Below, one piece after another: positions 5,457 through 5,940 of a stretch of DNA of 5,940 nt (position 1 is its first letter; each line of letters begins with the position of its first letter). The notes beneath the pieces are model-generated. The model saw nothing but the letters and a program-made list of their open reading frames with translations. It searched no databases and had not been told where the DNA came from. A program made the position numbers and the translations under genes. Source of the stretch: Candidatus Zhuqueibacterota bacterium (GTDB lineage: Bacteria; KSB1; UBA2214); contig JAKJDB010000189.1 of NCBI GenBank assembly GCA_022706175.1, positions 1-5,940 of the forward strand, given 5' to 3'.

Positions 5457-5940
5457 TGGGCATCGGTAGATTGGTGATCAAAGAGATACGGCATCGCAGG
5501 ATTAATTTTTTTTCCGGCCTGGTATCGGTCATCCTGTCCATCGCTGTTTTGACCGGTGTCCTGTTCACACTGGTTATGCTGGATCAACAGACGGCGAGGG
5601 TTTTGGCGGAAAAAGAAAAGGAGACCGCCGCGCGCATGGAAGCGCTGCAGGATGATTACCGCAAGATCATGAAGCTGCTCGGTTTTAACCTGTTGATCGT
5701 TCCGCAGAAGCAAAGACTCGCCGACTATTTTGAAGGGGAGCAGATTACCGAATACATGCCCGCCTTCTATGCGGAGCGGCTGGCGAATGCCAAGCTGGTG
5801 ACGATTCAGCATATTCTGCCCAGCTTGCAAGAAAAAATTCACTGGCCTGAAAAAAATCGAACGATCATTCTGATCGGCACACGCGGCGAAATCGCCGCCG
5901 CCGATGCGCGAATCCGTGAACCCATGCTGGTGGCGGTTCC
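5456..5940 (+). CDS. ABC transporter permease, MacB/FtsX type (N-terminal part)
   Basis: The first 161 codons are present; the gene runs off the right edge. The protein begins with the short basic amphipathic segment RLVIKEIRHRRINFFSG, as in MacB/FtsX-like permeases, followed by the first transmembrane helix at about residues 18-42. A charged, probably helical stretch (about 43-72, rich in E, K, R and Q) leads to LGFNLLIVP (75-83), which corresponds to the start of the MacB-type periplasmic core domain, where related proteins have an 'LG-x-N-L-x-x-x-P' strand. Later visible segments are ILPSLQEK and RTIILIGTRGE. The remaining three transmembrane helices and the FtsX domain should lie beyond the window. 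The start overlaps the upstream stop by one base. Such permeases need a separate ATPase, expected downstream. MacB-type machines often drive export or mechanotransmission across the envelope rather than classical import; the cargo is unknown here. Confidence 0.8.
   Translation, partial: MGIGRLVIKEIRHRRINFFSGLVSVILSIAVLTGVLFTLVMLDQQTARVLAEKEKETAARMEALQDDYRKIMKLLGFNLLIVPQKQRLADYFEGEQITEYMPAFYAERLANAKLVTIQHILPSLQEKIHWPEKNRTIILIGTRGEIAAADARIREPMLVAV

Noticed and set aside
1..5940. Search for tRNA or rRNA genes, CRISPR repeats, insertion sequences or att sites
   Set aside because: No cloverleaf-like element, regularly spaced repeats, transposase frame or terminal inverted repeats were seen on reading either strand.

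Overview
The window looks like chromosomal DNA of a Gram-negative bacterium of moderate to high GC. It encodes a TonB-dependent outer-membrane receptor with an N-terminal carboxypeptidase-regulatory-like domain, a twin-arginine-exported Gfo/Idh/MocA oxidoreductase, and a MacB/FtsX-type permease. This mix suits the FCB or PVC superphyla, or a related candidate phylum such as KSB1. The taxonomic guess is inferred from gene content only; there is no rRNA or marker gene here. All genes are on the + strand.

Left block (1-1732): the last 62 codons of an amidohydrolase (amidohydrolase-2 type, TIM-barrel metal-dependent hydrolase), then after 83 bp a 485-residue Gfo/Idh/MocA-family oxidoreductase. 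The oxidoreductase has a Tat-like leader and a four-cysteine insertion. The pair looks like part of a sugar, polyol or cyclic-metabolite catabolic cluster that continues to the left.

Intergenic/leader region (1733-2018): 286 bp, relatively AT-rich in its middle. It holds an 8-bp inverted repeat, a possible -10 element, and two overlapping weak hairpins followed by a T-rich run. It separates the catabolic block from the right-hand operon and probably holds that operon's promoter.

Right block (2019-5940, running off the edge): a tightly packed operon of three genes. These are a 737-residue TonB-dependent receptor, a 406-residue membrane-anchored extracytoplasmic protein of unrecognised function (N-terminal CNVPVFRYALEKW motif, cysteine cluster, C-terminal transmembrane helix), and the N-terminal 161 codons of an ABC-transporter permease. 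The spacings are 3 bp and a 1-bp TGATG overlap, which strongly suggests co-translation. The simplest reading is one trans-envelope transport machine: outer-membrane uptake or signalling by the receptor, a periplasm-facing accessory protein, and an inner-membrane MacB-like ABC complex whose remaining parts should lie just downstream. The substrate cannot be read from the sequence. This operon is the part of the window most likely to represent an undescribed system.
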